From Physcomitrium patens (lineage: Eukaryota; Streptophyta; Bryopsida; Funariales; Funariaceae), in contig NC_037254.1 in assembly GCF_000002425.4 (NCBI RefSeq), positions 19,693,418 through 19,757,417 of the forward strand: a DNA stretch of 64,000 bases, in the 5' to 3' direction. Numbering within the stretch: position 1 is the stretch's first letter; each line of letters starts with the position of its first letter. Shown here one piece after another: positions 13,540 to 25,902 of the stretch. A program made the translations under genes and the position numbers. A model generated the notes under the pieces. That model worked only from the letters and a program-made list of their open reading frames with translations. It searched no databases and was not told the origin of the DNA.

Positions 13540-14034
13540 AAAACTTTCTTATGTAACTCATGAAGAATAAATATTCACTCTAAAAGTAATTTAGTATTAA
13601 GACAAGAGTAACTATTGCCAAAGACATGAAGTATATAGACTCTTGAAACTAGACTAAAAACAAGAAAGGCATTGACAAGAATAAAGAAGGCTTCACTCTT
13701 GCCTCCATGTATACTATCTAACTAGGAGCTTTGTGGTGATGTTCTATAAGACGTCTAATACATGTTCAAATTGCAAGACACATGTCTTAACTTGTAAGGC
13801 AAGTTTTCTATATGTGCTCTATACAATTAGCTTGTTTCAAAAGCTATTAATATGAATGATACATGGCTAACTTGTTGACCAAGTTTTTAACCTACAAACA
13901 TTTGTAAAGTCAAAGTTGTATCCAAAAAACTTCTAGGAAGTTTTTCTAGAAGATATCATCAAATTAATCTATTTTTATCTATTTCTATCTCATTATATAG
14001 ATAATTATTGGAATAAATATGTATGTGTGTGACA
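13540..14034 (-). repeat. Gypsy LTR (probable 3' LTR of the minus-strand element)
   Basis: On the minus strand it begins TGTCACACACATACAT at 14034. It matches the plus-strand LTR at 8788 and the split LTR at 21780-21987, 23250-23400 and 34815-34920. Orientation and position below the chromodomain fit the 3' LTR of the element whose pol lies at 16-20.3 kb. Confidence 0.6.
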
Positions 14035-15105
14035 TTACCTTCTTTCTCTTTTAGAAATGAATTGCACATTGAGTAGTTATCATATGTTGAAGAAATCCAA
14101 GATGCGGAAAATTATGTTTGCTACATATTTTGAAGAAAATGGAAATAGATGATAAATGGAGATAGATGATGAAAATCTCTATTCTTATTAGCCAAAAATC
14201 ATATCTAATGGACTTTAAGGAGGCCTTATTAAGAATTATAATTATTATTTTGAAGATTTTTGAACATCAAAGGCTAGAATGAATAAGTTTAGAATTTTGG
14301 ATATAATTTTGATACAAATGTTGTGTAATTTGGAGTATTTATGAAGGAAATATAGGGGCTCAAAGTCAAGGTATTGATTTTGTATCTACTTTCATTCTTT
14401 GGAGTATAATGCAGGTATACAAAAAGTAATAAAGGTTTGGCAATTAGATATGGAAAAAATAATTTTTTGGCTGTACTTTATATATATATTTTTAATAAAT
14501 TCTAAATTAGAATAAATCATATATTAAAAGTTCACATCGGTGGTTGGAATCTAAAAGCAATAAGTAACTTGATATACTAGTAGTTGTGATTTGAGCTATA
14601 TTTCAAGCAATTTGATAAGATTTTGATTCAATTTTTTTGTAAATATATATATTATCATGTTATTAAGCTATATAAAAATTATTTTAATATTTAAATTTTA
14701 GGTTATTGAAATATGAAGAAAATAGTCTTTGGATACTTGTATATTGGAATGTAAATCACCTACTAGGATTTCTAAGATATCAGATAATTGGTAGTAAATT
14801 TATGGTAAAATTTAAGAATAAATTCTATATTATCTTGAAAATCCATAATCTCATCTCAAAATTTATCTTTATATCAAAATTTTATCATAGCTCCATATAT
14901 CCATTTTTAATATATATATAAAGTTTTAGCTCCTAAAAATCCCTTTATTTTGCATGAAATACTTAAATTATAGTAAAATTCCTTCAATTTTTTTATTTTT
15001 ATAAAATATATATATATATTTTTTCAAAATTTGAAATTTTATATCTCTTTATTCAACTATTTAGTTTTTCTCAAATGTCTTAAAGATTGTGACAATAACA
15101 ATGTT

Positions 15106-15800
15106 GTGATTGCTCGTTTTACTTATTCCGGAAGAAATCTTCCAGAATAAATCCGTATAGGGGGATTCGAATATGGGGAATGAGTAGTTGCTTAAGCGTT
15201 CACGTTAGGGTCACACAATCAATTACCTCTTGAATGTATCGTCTCTATTTTCAATATCTGAACACACCAGGAAACTACAATCTCCTCTTTCACCTTATCA
15301 GTCTCTTCCTTACAGCAATTCAGTCATACCAATAACTGTTATTTCCACCAATATATTCACCCTCATAATCTCCAACTCTAATACTGCGCCCTCATAGCTT
15401 TCAACACACAATTATCCTCGTTCCAATCACTGGAATTCTTTACATAGAACTGCCATTCACATTACAGTGTTTCACACAAACACAGACTCATTCTCTCTGC
15501 TGAACTATAATCAGATTTCAGCATTCAATCTTTCTTCTTCTCAAATAATACCAATCGCATTTCCATTCCATAATTCACTTCACAATATTCAGAAACTTTC
15601 AATCCTCTTATTCAAAGAAAATAACAAACAAAAGAAAAGAGGTAGCACCAAGCTTACCTCGGCTCACAACTCTCACAGTCTGGCATTTTCTTCCCCTCTC
15701 CCATCCTCCTTATACTACTCCGAGATACCAACTCCTATACTATAGATGATAATTACTTTTCCTGACTATTCATCCATTCTACCTGCTGAACCACCTTTTC
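15106..15800 (-). repeat. Dispersed repeat with tRNA-like B-box, copy 1
   Basis: A stretch of normal base composition inside AT-rich debris. It matches 63708-64000 in the same orientation ('gattcgaa' core preceded by 'cgtatagg' or 'tgtatagg', then 'ggtcacacaatcaatta' or 'gatcacacaattaat'). On the minus strand TTCGAATCC resembles a tRNA B-box or T-loop. It could be a tRNA-derived SINE or an LTR carrying a tRNA-like piece. A complete cloverleaf is not visible. Confidence 0.4.
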
Positions 15801-16082
15801 AGCAATTATCTATCCCTGTTTATATTATACACTAGGTATCTACATTTTGAAAATAACTACTTATTCTACAAATGCCTTATTTGATAAATTAACAAATGAT
15901 AGCTCTTGAATTGAATTTGCTTATTGTTGGTTCTCCATTTTTTTAGTATTACAAATATATAAGAACTACAAATAAAAATAGAAAGTAGAATGCTATCTTT
16001 TTCAAATCTTATTTTTTTTACAATAAAAATTTGCTATTATTTATCTTAAATTTTATAGATGTTGTTTATAAAAAGCATTAAT

Positions 16083-16209
16083 CTACTTTGCTAAATTTAC
16101 AAGATTCTTTACTAGCTCCCATGTGCATTCACTAATATCATATCTATGCCAATGAATAAGATATTTCAACCTATTTTGGTGCCACCTTGAATCTAAAACT
16201 TTTTCTATC
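16083..16209 (-). pseudogene. Gypsy chromodomain
   Basis: Minus-strand translation contains VLDSRWHQNRLKYLIHWHRY followed by ISECTWELVKNL and a stop. This is the chromodomain pattern at the end of chromovirus integrases: a 'yLVkW.gy' strand, then 'TWEp..nl'. It defines the 3' end of pol. Confidence 0.7.
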
Positions 16210-17803
16210 TTGAACTCTTAATTATTATCCACTTTTATGGGAGGCAGTGGCATCTGTCTTCTTTCCATGATATTCATTGTTTTATATGGCTCAAAAAGAG
16301 CCATGTGAAATATAGAATGGATCTTCATAGACTTTGGTAGATATAATCAATAAGCAATATAATTTACTTATTCACAAATAGGAAATGATTTAAGCTTATA
16401 ATAATCTATTTTGTCACAAATGCAGCTAGTCTTAATATTGTAATGAAATAACCATACTTTGTTGCCGATGTGGAATTGAGGTTGCTCTTTACAATAGGCA
16501 TCTACATTGGTCTTTTTTATTTTTGAGGTTCTTTTAATTATGCCTTTATTGTTGTATATAGCTTAGATAAATGATTTTTCAAATCTTCTATCACAAGTTT
16601 ATTAACTTTTAAGAAGTCAAAAGCATCAAGTTTTAGATAGTAATTATTATTAATAAAAAAATGTATTTATTATATAAAAAAATGTATCATATTATTAATA
16701 GTAAACTTTATCAATAATAAAAGAATTATGCAATCATCTTGTTGATAGTTGAAAGTATACCTTAAAAATTGGTACAAAATTTGATTTACGACTTTCATTT
16801 ATCCATCAATTTAAAGATAAATAGCCAAAGATAGCTTTATGTCTACTTTTAAAATATTAAAAAGAATTCCCTAAAAACTTGATACAAATTAAATCTTTCT
16901 ATCTGATATAATATCCTTGGACAATCCATAATAGCAATAAATGTTGTTAAGAAAAAATTTAATTTTTTCTTCACTTATGATAGATTTTGTACATGGTACA
17001 AAATATGCCATCTTAATAAAATGATCTACTATTAAAAATATAGAATTATACAAATTCAAGAATAGAAGATCGATGATAAAATCTATAGAAATAAAAGGCC
17101 ATGGTTATTTTAAAAATTGGTGCAAAACTTGATTTACGTCTATAAGATTAATAACAAGGGATTTTTTATTTTAAAAAATATCACATAATTGTACAAAGCC
17201 TTTGACTACCTTCTACATTTGAAGCCACCAAAAATCTCTAGATATTAGTTCCAAAGTCTTATTATATCCAAAATATTCAACTATTAAAAAATTATAATGA
17301 ACTTGAAGTATATATAATCATATTTTGTCTTTAAAAATATATAATCGTTTCTTGAAATAGAATAGGTTATTTTTGAACTCAAACTTAAAAGTATTATAAA
17401 ACTTAGAAGGATTAATCTTAATATTAAGAAAAAGAAGATCAGAGGTTATATTCAATTGAACTTGCTTAACAAAGATTGAATCAATAATCAATATTGATTT
17501 TATTGCTCAAAAATGAAAATACTCTTCCTTCAAGAGAATCATTCTTTCTTGATCAAAATTTGCATTTCTTTCTTTTGATATAAGATAAGAACATCTAACA
17601 AATCTTATTTTTTTTAAAATAGATAAGTGATTTTGAAAGAAAATCTTCATAAATATATGTTCCAATAAGCTTGATAATAATTCAAAATATTTATCAATAT
17701 GAAGTACTTAAGTTTCTTATGATGCATATATATTCAGTGGATTAGAAGTATTTTTTAGATAATGATGTCACTCTTAAAATAAATCCATAATTGCAAGAAG
17801 CTC

Positions 17804-18001
17804 TTAGTTATAGATCTTGTAGTTAATCTTGGCTGCTAAAAATTTCTTAGAATAAAAAGCTATTAAGTAGAGATTATCATCTACTCCCATTTGTAACAAA
17901 ACCACACTCATAGCAAAGTTTGATGCATCTATTTTTATAAAGAATGCATTAGAAAAGTCAATACAATACAAAATTGGTACAAAAATAAATGTTATCTTCA
18001 A
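17804..18001 (-). pseudogene. Gypsy RNase H region
   Basis: An open stretch reading ...FFIKIDASNFAMSVVLLQ... then LIAFYSKKF. The 'TDASn.aiGavL.Q' and 'pIayySrkl' motifs of Ty3/Gypsy RNase H are clear; the T of TDAS is I and the G is S here. It is a 65-codon fragment of an otherwise broken frame. Confidence 0.75.
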
Positions 18002-18159
18002 GGCTTTAAAAGATGCTTTAGCTTCTTTATTCCATTCAAATTTTTCTTTAGAAGTTAGATATATAAAAAGAGGTGCAACTTAAAAAATGTTCTTGATGAA
18101 AATTTGATAATATTTGACAAAATTAAAAAAATATTACATGATTTTAATTGTTTTTGAAA

Positions 18160-18590
18160 TCTTCTAGTCTATAATAATTTGAATCTTCATCAGATCTATT
18201 ATAAAGCCTTTATTAGAAATAATATATCCTTGAAAGTCAACTTAAGTAGTATGGAATATATACTTTTTGATCTTGGCATATAATCTTGAATTTTTAAATT
18301 TTTATAATATATGATATATAAAGCTCATATTCTTTTGTGTTCTTAGAATAGATTAAAATATCATCTAAATAATAAATAATGAAATCATGAAGAAATTCAC
18401 AAAAAATTTCATTTATGTGATGTTAAAAAATAGCTGATACATTTATAAGTCCAAAAGGTATGATATTATCTTCAAAATATCCATACCTAGTTCAAAAAGG
18501 AGTCTTCTATTCATCTCTTTTTTTGATGCAGATCAGTGTTGTAGCAAGAATCTACTTTGAGTAGATGCACAATTGCTCTTTGTATTTAAG
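18160..18590 (-). pseudogene. Gypsy reverse transcriptase, C-terminal part
   Basis: Minus-strand translation contains the catalytic YLDD box (codons at about 18359-18370, in IIYYLDDILIYSK). Upstream lies TRYGYFEDNIIPFGLINV, matching the 'fRTrYGhyEf.vmPFGLtNA' block. The frame is interrupted by stops. The upstream part of the domain is displaced to 19990-20300 by an insertion. Confidence 0.75.
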
Positions 18591-19990
18591 TTGGATCCAA
18601 TATGCACAAAACCTTCTTAAATTCCCTTTTGAGTATTTACAAAACTATGTTTGTAATAAATCAACAAACTTGAAGTTTAAAAATTCATAACCCAAGATCT
18701 AGCCATTCAAATAAGTTTAAAATTTAAGAGTATAGAATTTATACTTTTGATCATTATCACACAAATTCTTAGCTGCACATTTTTTACTAATCATCTGATA
18801 TCACCAAATCCTTGGAAGGTACTTTTGAAAGTCAAAACCAAACTGGAAACTTGAAAATTTATATTCCAAGATCCAGCCAATCAAATAAGCTCAAAATTTG
18901 GAAATACAAAAGTTACATCTTTAATCATCATTATACAAATTTTTAGCTACAAATTTTTTGCTGATCATTTGATATCACCAAAATCGTAGTAGGTACCTTT
19001 AAAAGTCAAAACCCTAGATACATAAGAACAAATTTTACTATTTCTTCCAAGTCAAAGCTTCAATTTATATGAAATTTTAGATATAGATTCTTTATATTAC
19101 AAGTAATATGTACACAAAAAATGAGATTCAAATTCATCTTGAAGCTCAAGTTCTAGCTTAAACCAAAATCCTCTATTTCTCTAATTTCTTCAAAATCCTA
19201 GTATTAGTTTATTGGTTTTAACCAACCCTATCTTACTCATTCTAGATTCAATTCTATCAATCTTTAAATATGAAATTTTTAGCTTGAATTCTAGTTTTAA
19301 ACTTAGTTCTTTGATTTCTTGATAGTATCTTAAAACTCCTAATATACATAGAAAAGTGACAATAGATATCAAATTAGTAGCCTAAGTTTGAATAAACATA
19401 ATTCTCTCATCTGAGCTCTAAGTTTTGCATTTATTCTACCTAAATTCATGCCAAGAAGATCCTCTCTTTGAATACTTCTCTTTAATTTTCAAAAAAGTCC
19501 TCTTCTTTATTTTTGAGCTCACCAAAAAAGTTGGAGCTAAGGCCTTTAAAGTCAAAGTCAAAAACTAATAGTTTAAAGTTAAACAAATATCAAATCTAAT
19601 CCTCTAAGTTAATTCTATTAATAGAAGCTAACTAATACTATTCAAACTCCTATTCATCTTTAATAAAAACCTAAATACAACCTCAAAGTCAAGATTCTTC
19701 TCATATCTATAAATATAACTTTGAATCTACTAAAACCAAAGATTAGAAAAAAAAATAAAAGAAATAAAAGAAAGCTTTAAGGCTAAATGAAAGATAAAGT
19801 TAAGATTAAAGATAAAATAAAATTTAGCCAAAATTTCATAAAAAAAAAATAAAAAATAAGAAAACTTCTCCAAAATTATAGAAAAATTAATTTGATAAGA
19901 AATAAAAAGAACTTAATAAAAATTCAAAGAAAAGTAAGTCAAGTAAGATTTTCATACATGAATGTGTTTACATCATGACATCGGGTTATA
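18590..19990. mobile_element. 1.4-kb insertion within the reverse transcriptase, with a 170-bp tandem repeat
   Basis: Reverse transcriptase coding homology stops near 18590 and resumes near 19990, so this segment is foreign to the Gypsy frame. It contains two diverged tandem copies of about 170 bp (about 18667-18838 and 18846-19015; shared 'caagatc.agcca.tcaaat', 'tgatatcaccaaa' and 'aaaagtcaaaacc'). No coding capacity was recognised. Confidence 0.5.
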
Positions 19991-20300
19991 TATTCCTCAT
20001 AGATCTATTTTTGTATAGATCTTTGCTTAATTGAATTGATAAAAAATTCTTAAAATCAAAAAATAATGATTATCTATTCTTGATGGTAATCTTGTTAAGT
20101 CCTTGATAGTCTGTGCATATTTGTATCTTCACAAATAAGATAGGAGTTCTTATTAGAGATTTTAAATATTATATGAAGTTTTTAACAAAATTCTTGTCAA
20201 TATATTCCTTTAATGCAGCCAAATCATTTTGAGATAAGTTATAGATCAATCCAAATAGCAATTGAATTTCTTCCTAAAGATCAGTTGAACAATTGTAAGG
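19990..20300 (-). pseudogene. Gypsy reverse transcriptase, N-terminal part
   Basis: Minus-strand translation reads KIQICTDYQGLNKITIKNR, the 'r.CiDYR.LNkvTikNryPlP' block of Gypsy reverse transcriptase. It lies 1.4 kb from the rest of the domain. Confidence 0.7.
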
Positions 20301-21779
20301 TTGATGTTCAAAAAGAATATATACATTTTTCATGTCAAAAACATCCTCAAATTCTTAATACTAATTAGAAATATTACTTAACATCTTTCTACTATAAAAA
20401 ATAGACACAGTGTATATAGCAAAAGATGATCCTTCTTTTGCTATATGCATAAAAGCTCTTGTATCTACCAATAAGGATTTGGATATATTAAACTTATGTA
20501 TTTTTACTTGACTAAAAAAATTTTGAATTAAACTATAAGAGAAGTCAAGGTTACAAGAAATCCAATCTATTTGAAGGTTATATATTTTTAACTAAAATAA
20601 TCCTAAAATAATTAGTTAGAGAGAATTCTTATCATATTAAATGTTATTATATTTTCATGAACTTTAATTGCTACATCTAAAGAAACAATCTCATGAATAA
20701 TATCTCCAAAAAAAAACTAATGACCATCTTTGACTTTTACATGTATGGATTTAATTTTCATGACTAAAAATATTTCTTATTTTTTGATAAAGTCTTTATT
20801 TATAATAAACTAAGGTTCTTGAATCTAATAATGAAAAGACTTTGTGATTTTTAGGTCCTAAACATATATCTATTATAAAACAAGTTGAAGGATTTGAGGA
20901 GAGAATAGAACCTTTATTAAGTATTGTATATGATTCTAGCAGCATAATCTCTATTATAAGAAAAAAAACTTATTTTTTTGACACATTCTCCTCTTAGGAA
21001 ACCATGCTCCTTATTTTGTGATTGCATTGCTTCTTTGGATAATATTAAGAAGTATGTTTAGCTTTTCTATAATATAAGCACAAACCTCTTCAATGATATT
21101 GAGTCTTGTTTTGCTCCATGAGATATTTAAAATATATTCTATTAATTTGCATTGGTTCTTGCCTTAATGAATAAGTTTTTGAAAACTTAAGAACTGCCGT
21201 CATTGCTTGAGTTGTTCTTTTTCAACCAAATCTTTATTTTTGATAAATTTTAAATAGTCAATTATTACATGTAATGGCTTGAACAATAAATTATTTCAAA
21301 GAACCTAATTTTGGCATTACTAATAATAAATCTTTGATATTATTCTTTAATCCATATTTAAATTAATGTATAAGGACTTTATCATTCTAGTCTACATTAT
21401 AAGCAAGGTTTTGGAATTCAATAGCATATATGGTGTCTGATCGTGATTTTTATCATAAAGATAAAAATTTAGCTTTGATACTCTTTTTCAATCATATTCT
21501 TCAAATATAGATATAAACACTTTTAGGAATAAATTCAAATTATAAAAGAGTAATAAATACTTTTTTATCAAAGATACAAATCAAAAGAGAGCACTTTAAA
21601 AAAAAAATACGCCTATGAATCTAACTTGAATAAATCCTTTAGGATGTAGAAAAAGATGCAATCTTAAATAGAACTTTACTTTTTGTAAAAATCTTTAAAA
21701 TTTTAATCTTGTTCCATCAAACTTTTTGAGCATACTAATCGTTGCCTCCCTCATACTTGTAGAAATAAAACAAAGAGAA

Positions 21780-21987
21780 TCTTAAAATAGTCTTATGTAA
21801 CTCAAGAAGAATAAATATTTATTTTAAAAATAATTTAATATTAAGACTAAAATAGCTATTGTAAAAGATAAGAAGTATATAGATTCTTGAAATTAGATCA
21901 AGAACAAGAAAGGCATTAATAAGAATGAAAAGGCTTTACTTTTGCCTCCATATATACTATCTAATTACAAGCTATGTGGTGATGTTG
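21780..21987 (-). repeat. Gypsy LTR, first segment (split 5' LTR)
   Basis: Matches 13545-13745 in the same orientation ('tcttatgtaactcaagaaga', 'aagaaaggcatt', 'gcctccatatatactatcta', ending 'tgtggtgatgtt'). The match breaks at 21987 and resumes at about 23250. Confidence 0.65.
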
Positions 21988-23249
21988 TCATATTATAATT
22001 GTTTATAGTATGTAAAAATTAACTAAAATATATAATATATTTATAAGTATTAATGTATATTAGAATGATTAGTAGATTAATTTAAAGAGAGTTAATATAA
22101 AAGAAATTATTTTGAGATTTATCTATGTTGATTATAATATTTAAATTATATAATATTTAGATATTTAGTATTAAATTTAAAAAGAAGATTGGAGTTCAAA
22201 AATGAAGATTCAAACCTCTAAGAAACTTATTTGGAGGAAAAAAAGTAAGATATGGATGGATGAAGGCAAAAGATAAAGAACTTCATCATTGTTGCTTGAA
22301 GGCTTTATCCAATAGGCATTCAATAAGCTATTGTCAACCATGATAAGGATTTTAGTGACTTCAAAAAGAGCATTTGAGAATCTAAAGTAATAATTATAAG
22401 GCTTAGGATTTAGACTATAATTTGTCTACTTATTTTAGAAGATTTAGAGTTAGAGTGATGAAATTATAGATGTTTGAAATTAAGGTGTTTTTTAAGATAT
22501 ACTATTGATCTTTTGAAGTTACAAGGAGTTTTATGACATATTTTCGAAATTAAAGAGATAGAATTACAAGGATGATTTTATGATCTACATCTTTTTTAAA
22601 AGAATTTTTACATTTGGAATTTGTATGAAGGAGTTATAGAGCATTGAAGACATCATATGTAATTCAAAAGAAGTGAGAGAGTCGTTTTGTTGATAGTAAT
22701 GGTTGGAGCCATATCTTGAGTTTTTGGACGAATTTTTTACTCAAATTTTTTAAATATGTATGTTATTAGGTTGAAAAGCTATATATCAAGAATTTATGGT
22801 ATTTAAGTACTTAGTTTGTGAGATATAAAGAAAATTATACACAGGTATATGTAAATAAGGGTTTGAAGCTACTATTAAGATTTTGGCAATATCTCAAGTT
22901 TTATAATGAATTTATAATTGAAATTTGTTGTGATAGTTGTTAAAAGTACATCAATACTTCATGTAAAATTTTAGTTTGTTTGGATAGTCCAATTGTGAGA
23001 TATGAGCTGTTGAAGTTAGAAAAAATTTACCTTAAGTATATACAAGGTTTTATAATATTTTTATTATATTTTTGATGATCTTTGGTACTTAGGGCTTATT
23101 TATTGATATAATTGTCTTTACATGAATAATTTTATATACAAATTTGATATTTTTTTTTTAATCTTGAGACTTGATTCAATAATTAATAACAACCAAAAGT
23201 CCAGTGCTTTCTTGAGGCAAATTCTCTCTACTCCAATAATATTCTATAG
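21988..23249 (-). repeat. Solo-LTR-like repeat B, copy 1, inserted in the Gypsy LTR
   Basis: A 1.26-kb unit whose reverse complement is found in two pieces, 23405-24296 and 34445-34812. Its ends on the minus strand are near TGTTGG...(here TATTGG) and ...TATGACAACA, suggestive of an LTR with TG...CA ends. A 5-bp flank (atgtt on the left, atatt on the right) may be the target duplication. No coding was seen; the open stretch at 23122-23370 is not a gene. Confidence 0.6.
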
Positions 23250-23404
23250 AATCTTTGACATATGTTTCAATTTCAAAATACATGTTTTAATTTGCAAGGT
23301 AAATTTTCTATATATGTATCACATAATTAGCTTATTTTATAAGCTATCAACATATGTGGCATATGGCTAATTTATTGATCAAATTTCTAACCTACAAACA
23401 TGTT
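23250..23404 (-). repeat. Gypsy LTR, middle segment
   Basis: Continues the LTR broken at 21987: 'ctatagaatctttgacatat', 'aatttgcaaggtaaattttc', 'acctacaaacat' match 13748-13908. It is bounded on both sides by oppositely oriented copies of repeat B. Confidence 0.65.
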
Positions 23405-24296
23405 GTTGGGGTTGAAAGAATTTACCTTAAGAAAGTGCTAGGCTTCCACCTATCACTCATTACTCAATCAAGTCAAAAAATAGAAAAGCACAAAGTTTAT
23501 ATATAAAATTATTTCTTTAGGGACAATTATATGAATACATAAGTCTTAAGTATTAAAGATTATCCAAAACGTAAGAAAAATATTATAAAACCTTATATAT
23601 CCTTAAGATGAAAGCTTCTCAAATTTCAATAGCTCATATTTCACAAACTATCTAAACAAACTAAAATTTTATATAAAGTACTGATATACTTTTAACAACT
23701 ATCATAGCAAGTTTCAACTACAAATTTGTTCAAATCTAAAGATATTAACAAAATTCTAATAATAGCTTCAAATCCTTATTTACATACACATGTATGTAAT
23801 TTTCTTTATATTTCACAAATTAAATATTCAAATACTATAAAATTATGATATATAGCTATTTAACCTAATAAAACACACTTTTAAAAATTTTGAGCCCAAA
23901 TTTGTCTAAAAACTCAAGATATGGCTCCAACCATTACTATCAACAAAATGATTCACTTACTACCTTTGAATTACAACTACTATCTTCAATACTTTATACT
24001 TCCTTTAAATAAATTCTAAATACAAAAATTCTTTTACAAAAGATGTAGGTCTTAATATCACCCTTGTGGTTGCACCTCTCAATGTCCAAAAGCTATCGTA
24101 AAACTCTTTGTAGCTTCAAAAGTGCAACTATATGACTTAAAAAGATACCTTAACTTCAAATGGCTATAACTTCATCACACTAACTTCAAATCTTCTAAAA
24201 TTTATACACAAATTATAGTTTAAATTCTAAATCTTACAACTCTTACTTTTGATTCTCAAATTCTATATTTGAAGTTATTAAAATCCTTGTTATGGT
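23405..24296 (+). repeat. Solo-LTR-like repeat B, copy 2, left part
   Basis: Reverse complement of about 22340-23245 (for example 'gaatttaccttaagaaagtgc' less its last base against 'gcactttcttaaggtaaatt' patterns, and 'atggctccaaccattacta'). It ends abruptly at 'ccttgttatggta' (24296), where the viral block starts. The remainder of this copy lies at 34445-34812. Confidence 0.65.
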
Positions 24297-24336
24297 ATAA
24301 AAAAATAAGAGTTTTTTATATAAAAATAAGAGTTTA

Positions 24337-25851
24337 TCATATATAAACCTGGTCTATACTTACAGATGGTACACACTTGTTATTCTTACTCGCAAGAGTT
24401 ACATGTCTATAAACATGTATTGACCTTTCTTCAATCTTTAAAAGGTCATGTGATTGACTCCTTACTGCTCTTCTAATTGCTTGTACTATTGTTGACTTTT
24501 TCTAATGAGAGGTAACAATAAGAACTTGCGTTACATTAGTTAAGCTTACATTCTCTCCACTGATTCTACTACCAAGCAATATCTTAACATGTTCTCCATA
24601 CTTGTTCTTTGGGGATCTAAATCCATCCAATCTCTTCTTAGGATTAGAATAAGCAATTATATCTCCTGTGTACAATGTATATGGCAAACCTTTATTGATC
24701 TCGTCAATGCTTTTGCCCTCATATAGTTGGTATCCAAAGAGTTTAAATATACAACTTATCTTAATTAATCCAGTTCTTTTAACTTCCTCACAAAATACAA
24801 ATGCTAGCATATCTATGTTGTTTTCTATTATGTCTAGCATCTTTGAATACTTACAAGAGTATAAGTACAAGTTGTCTCTTTTTAGTTGTTGTTTAATTTC
24901 TTCATTGAGTGTATACTTTATTTTGTTATCTTGTTTGATCCTTACTATCTTTGCAAATACTTTAGCACCATATGTTCCATCCCAGAATGTCATCAAAGAG
25001 TAGTATATAGAGTTTCTGTATACACTATCATTGAGATTATTGATATCTATCTTCTTATATGCTTCAAGTTGATATCCTTTCATATTAGATGGAACAACTT
25101 TGATCAAACAACCTTCTAGAGTTATTCCTTCTTCTATTACTTTTGCCATATGTTGGTTATTGTTAAGATATGATATTCTACCCATTATATGTTTTTTAAA
25201 GCTATCTTTAGTAGGAAAGAATGATGTATCAAATTGATAATTAGTATCAAGTATCAAATTAAAAATAGATAAGATTTCTTTGGTTTTATCTATCATAAGA
25301 GTTGAGCTTAAAAGAAGTGTCTTACAGTTCCTAACAAGGTGAGATAATCTCCACATTTGACCATATACAATCTCTGCATCGAGATCTGATATAGAATGTT
25401 TCAAATTATGAATTTCATCCATTATCATTATCTTGTTATTAAAGCTCGATATTACTTGATTATCATCTAATCTCTTTAGCTTATTTGTAAAAGAGATATA
25501 CTTTTTTATTTCATAATCTTTTACTTCTCCACTTGGCCACTTACAAATCTGGTCCTTAAAATTATCAATAGATGTTCTAACTGTTATGAGTACGAGTGCT
25601 CTTCCTTTGTAAGACTTATGAGATTTAACAACTGCTGTAGATGTAAATGTCTTTCCTGATTCAACATTGTGAAATAGTAGTAGGTTATTATATGGTGTTT
25701 GAGGTGACATGAATCTCCTTACGAACTCCTGATGAGGATATAGTCTTGACCTGTTTATTTTTCTTGTTTCATAAAACTCCTTTTTTCTCCATAGATTGTC
25801 AAAAAAATTATTATTTAGTACACTAGGATATGATGGAATAAACTCTTCCAT
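24337..25851 (-). pseudogene. NCLDV superfamily 2 helicase, D6/D11-like
   Basis: A 449-codon open frame runs from ATG 25851 to a TAG at 24502-24504. The same frame then continues 55 codons to a TGA at 24337, so the gene is nearly full length with one nonsense change. Residues about 58-70 hold the Walker A region (LLFHNVESGKT), the Walker B box is MIMDEIHNL, motif III is LLLSSTLMIDK, and the motif V region is ILLGSRISGENVSL. The motif VI arginine segment lies beyond the stop. The family acts as viral early-transcription ATPase or transcript-release factor (poxvirus D6/D11 lineage). The stop falls where a Trp is usual, consistent with TGG to TAG. The first Walker A glycine is not conserved. Confidence 0.8.
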
Positions 25852-25902
25852 AGTATTGTTATAAATGAATTAGCTAACAATGGTTCTTGTCAGAACATTT
25901 AA

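Larger units (their letters stand above)
14035..21780 (-). mobile_element. Decayed chromodomain Ty3/Gypsy retrotransposon interior
   Basis: Read on the minus strand, the order is gag start (about 21770-21590), reverse transcriptase in two pieces (20300-19990 and 18590-18160), RNase H (18001-17804), a poorly preserved integrase zone (about 17.4-16.4 kb) and a chromodomain (16209-16083). This is the order of a chromovirus. Stops and frameshifts are everywhere. The reverse transcriptase is split by a 1.4-kb insertion, and a foreign repeat lies at about 15.1-15.8 kb. Confidence 0.7.

Noticed and set aside
15140..15215. Functional tRNA gene on the minus strand
   Set aside because: The T-loop-like sequence is present, but the T-stem does not pair and no acceptor or anticodon stem could be folded.
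24668..25119. Plus-strand ORFs opposite the viral helicase
   Set aside because: Antisense shadows of the helicase frame without any motif of their own.
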